From Mycolicibacterium crocinum (GTDB lineage: Bacteria > Actinomycetota > Actinomycetes > Mycobacteriales > Mycobacteriaceae): 64,000 nucleotides of DNA. Where the stretch lies: the NCBI RefSeq assembly GCF_022370635.2, contig NZ_CP092362.2:2790001-2854000 (forward strand), in the 5' to 3' direction. Positions 62,937-64,000 of the stretch are shown piece by piece. The notes beneath the pieces were generated by a model, which saw only the letters and a list, made by a program, of their open reading frames with translations, had not been told where the DNA came from and did no database searches. The position numbers were made by a program, and so were the translations under genes. Numbering within the stretch: position 1 is the stretch's first letter; every line of letters begins with the position of its first letter.

Positions 62937-64000
62937 TCAGCGAGTGAACCGGTAAATATCGCCGCCCAGCGGGATCAGCGGGACGACTCCTTGCCGCACC
63001 GTGGCCCCGTCACCGTGGCCCAGACCCCTCAGCCAGTGCAGAATCTGCTCCTGCTTGGCGCGGGTGTTTTCATATGCCGTCGAGCTGACGTAGTAGAACT
63101 CGCGGGCCGCCACAGCGGGACCGGCGTCGGGACGGTTGGCAAGGATGACGTCTTGGGAGGCGGCGAACACCTTCGTGCGGGGATCGGCATGCCACAGGAT
63201 CGCGGGCAGCACGCCGAAGTGGTCGGAGTCCACGATCAACGCGTCGGCACGCGCGATATCTCGAAGCGGTTCGAACTCCGAACGGTGAACCACGAACAAC
63301 GCCGACGAGACAATCGCACACACCAACAGCACCGCCGGTAGCGCGGAGGCCAGCCGCTGCCACCGGACGCCCGGGCTGTCTTGGGCATCGAGGCCGTCTT
63401 GAGCCATTCGCGCCACGCCGACGAACAAAAATGGTGTGACGAAGTACAGATATTGCAGACCTATCGCTTGCACGGGGCTGATGAACGAGACGTACATCGC
63501 GAAGGCTGTCAGCAGGCACAACACGCCCGCACAGATCGGCAGCCGCTGGACCGTCAGCCAACCGTCCACACCGCGCGGCCCCGATCGGATGGCCCGCACC
63601 ACGATCCTGACCACGAGATACGTCGTGCCCACACCGATGGCGATGCTCAGCAGGTTGATCACCACGTACTGGGGCTGCGCCCAGTCGAGCAGACCGTAGG
63701 GCAACGGGTGCGACCAGTCGAGGGGGTTGAAGAGTTGCAGCGCCGTCGGTATGACTGCACCCGCGCGCTGAAACAGTTGCGGGAATGTGAAGGACTGCGC
63801 CTGTTCGCGCGCCCGCCAAACAGATTCCATGAAACTCGGCTCCACGACATAGAACGCCACTGCCGCCACCACGACAGCGAGCCCCAGCTGAGCGAGCTCC
63901 CTCAATGAGCGACGCCGCCACAGAATTGCCGCCACCAAGACAATGGTGACGGCGGCGGGTATCGGGAACTGAAAGTGCGTCAGGACCCCGACGACCAGCA
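62937..64000 (-). CDS. Polytopic membrane protein, ArnT/DUF-type glycosyltransferase-like, 5' partial
   Basis: At least 354 residues; the frame stays open to the window end, so the N-terminus is outside. At least seven hydrophobic helices (AQLGLAVVVAAVAFYVV; VVINLLSIAIGVGTTYLVV; ICAGVLCLLTAFAMYVSFI; FVTPFLFVGVARM; LPAVLLVCAIVSSALFVV) are followed by a C-terminal soluble region (ALIVDSDHFGVLPAILW to VVPLIPLGGDIYRF). The layout resembles C-type membrane glycosyltransferases, but the catalytic N-terminal loop is not in view. Substrate unknown. Confidence 0.7.
   Translation of the reverse strand, partial: LVVGVLTHFQFPIPAAVTIVLVAAILWRRRSLRELAQLGLAVVVAAVAFYVVEPSFMESVWRAREQAQSFTFPQLFQRAGAVIPTALQLFNPLDWSHPLPYGLLDWAQPQYVVINLLSIAIGVGTTYLVVRIVVRAIRSGPRGVDGWLTVQRLPICAGVLCLLTAFAMYVSFISPVQAIGLQYLYFVTPFLFVGVARMAQDGLDAQDSPGVRWQRLASALPAVLLVCAIVSSALFVVHRSEFEPLRDIARADALIVDSDHFGVLPAILWHADPRTKVFAASQDVILANRPDAGPAVAAREFYYVSSTAYENTRAKQEQILHWLRGLGHGDGATVRQGVVPLIPLGGDIYRFTR

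Overview
The window is a high-G+C stretch with the gene content and order of a Mycobacterium/Mycolicibacterium chromosome, most like an environmental rapid grower. The evidence is conserved mycobacterial blocks: pepQ-efp-nusB; pyrR-pyrB-pyrC-(Rv1382-like)-carA-carB-pyrF; mihF-gmk-rpoZ-coaBC-metK; lipI/YhhN/priA; fmt-rsmB-rpe-ribD; lprG-P55; ribE, ribBA-ribH-(Rv1417-like); uvrC-rapZ-yvcK-whiA; and gap-pgk-tpiA-secG. The calls rest on reading the protein sequences and on recalled M. tuberculosis gene order; no database search was run.

Layout. 1-4.9 kb: end of a metallo-beta-lactamase-fold protein, a membrane protein with a probable C-terminal frameshift, pepQ-efp-nusB, and a methyltransferase-TetR pair whose likely operator lies before an acyl-CoA-dehydrogenase-like flavoprotein. 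6-7.2 kb: a serine hydrolase. 7.3-16 kb: the complete UMP-biosynthesis operon behind a PyrR-type RNA hairpin. 16-20.8 kb: a small secreted Pro/Gly-rich protein, then mihF to metK. 20.8-23.05 kb: a four-gene alkylation-repair-like cassette (ECF sigma, Ogt, 2OG-Fe(II) oxygenase, Ada-type zinc domain) bracketed by two inverted copies of a 62-bp hairpin repeat. 23-26 kb: a frameshifted SDR gene, a membrane adenylate cyclase and a haemophore-like protein. 26-36 kb: lipI, YhhN protein, priA, a DUF2207-LemA pair, fmt, rsmB, rpe and ribD. 36-42.4 kb: an Rv0072/Rv0073-type ABC system with a cyclic-nucleotide-binding domain, a PfpI/DJ-1 protein, a second DAP-decarboxylase-like gene and the lprG-P55 lipid export pair. 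42.5-52 kb: riboflavin genes split by two tandem paralogous giant surface proteins. 52-58 kb: GNAT, uvrC, rapZ, yvcK and whiA. 58-64 kb: MOSC protein, a solute-binding-like protein, the glycolytic operon, secG and a membrane protein running off the end.

How it works together. Most of the window is core metabolism in tightly packed operons; ATGA, GTGA and TGATG stop/start overlaps imply translational coupling in the pyr, rib and uvrC-whiA clusters. At least twelve genes show a TANNNT -10 element 6 or 7 nt before the start codon, the signature of leaderless mycobacterial transcripts. The accessory content is concentrated in the alkylation cassette with its flanking repeats and in the surface-protein island between ribE and ribBA. 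These two, plus the cNMP-binding ABC ATPase, are the best candidates for new biology. No tRNA, rRNA, CRISPR array, insertion sequence or prophage was seen.
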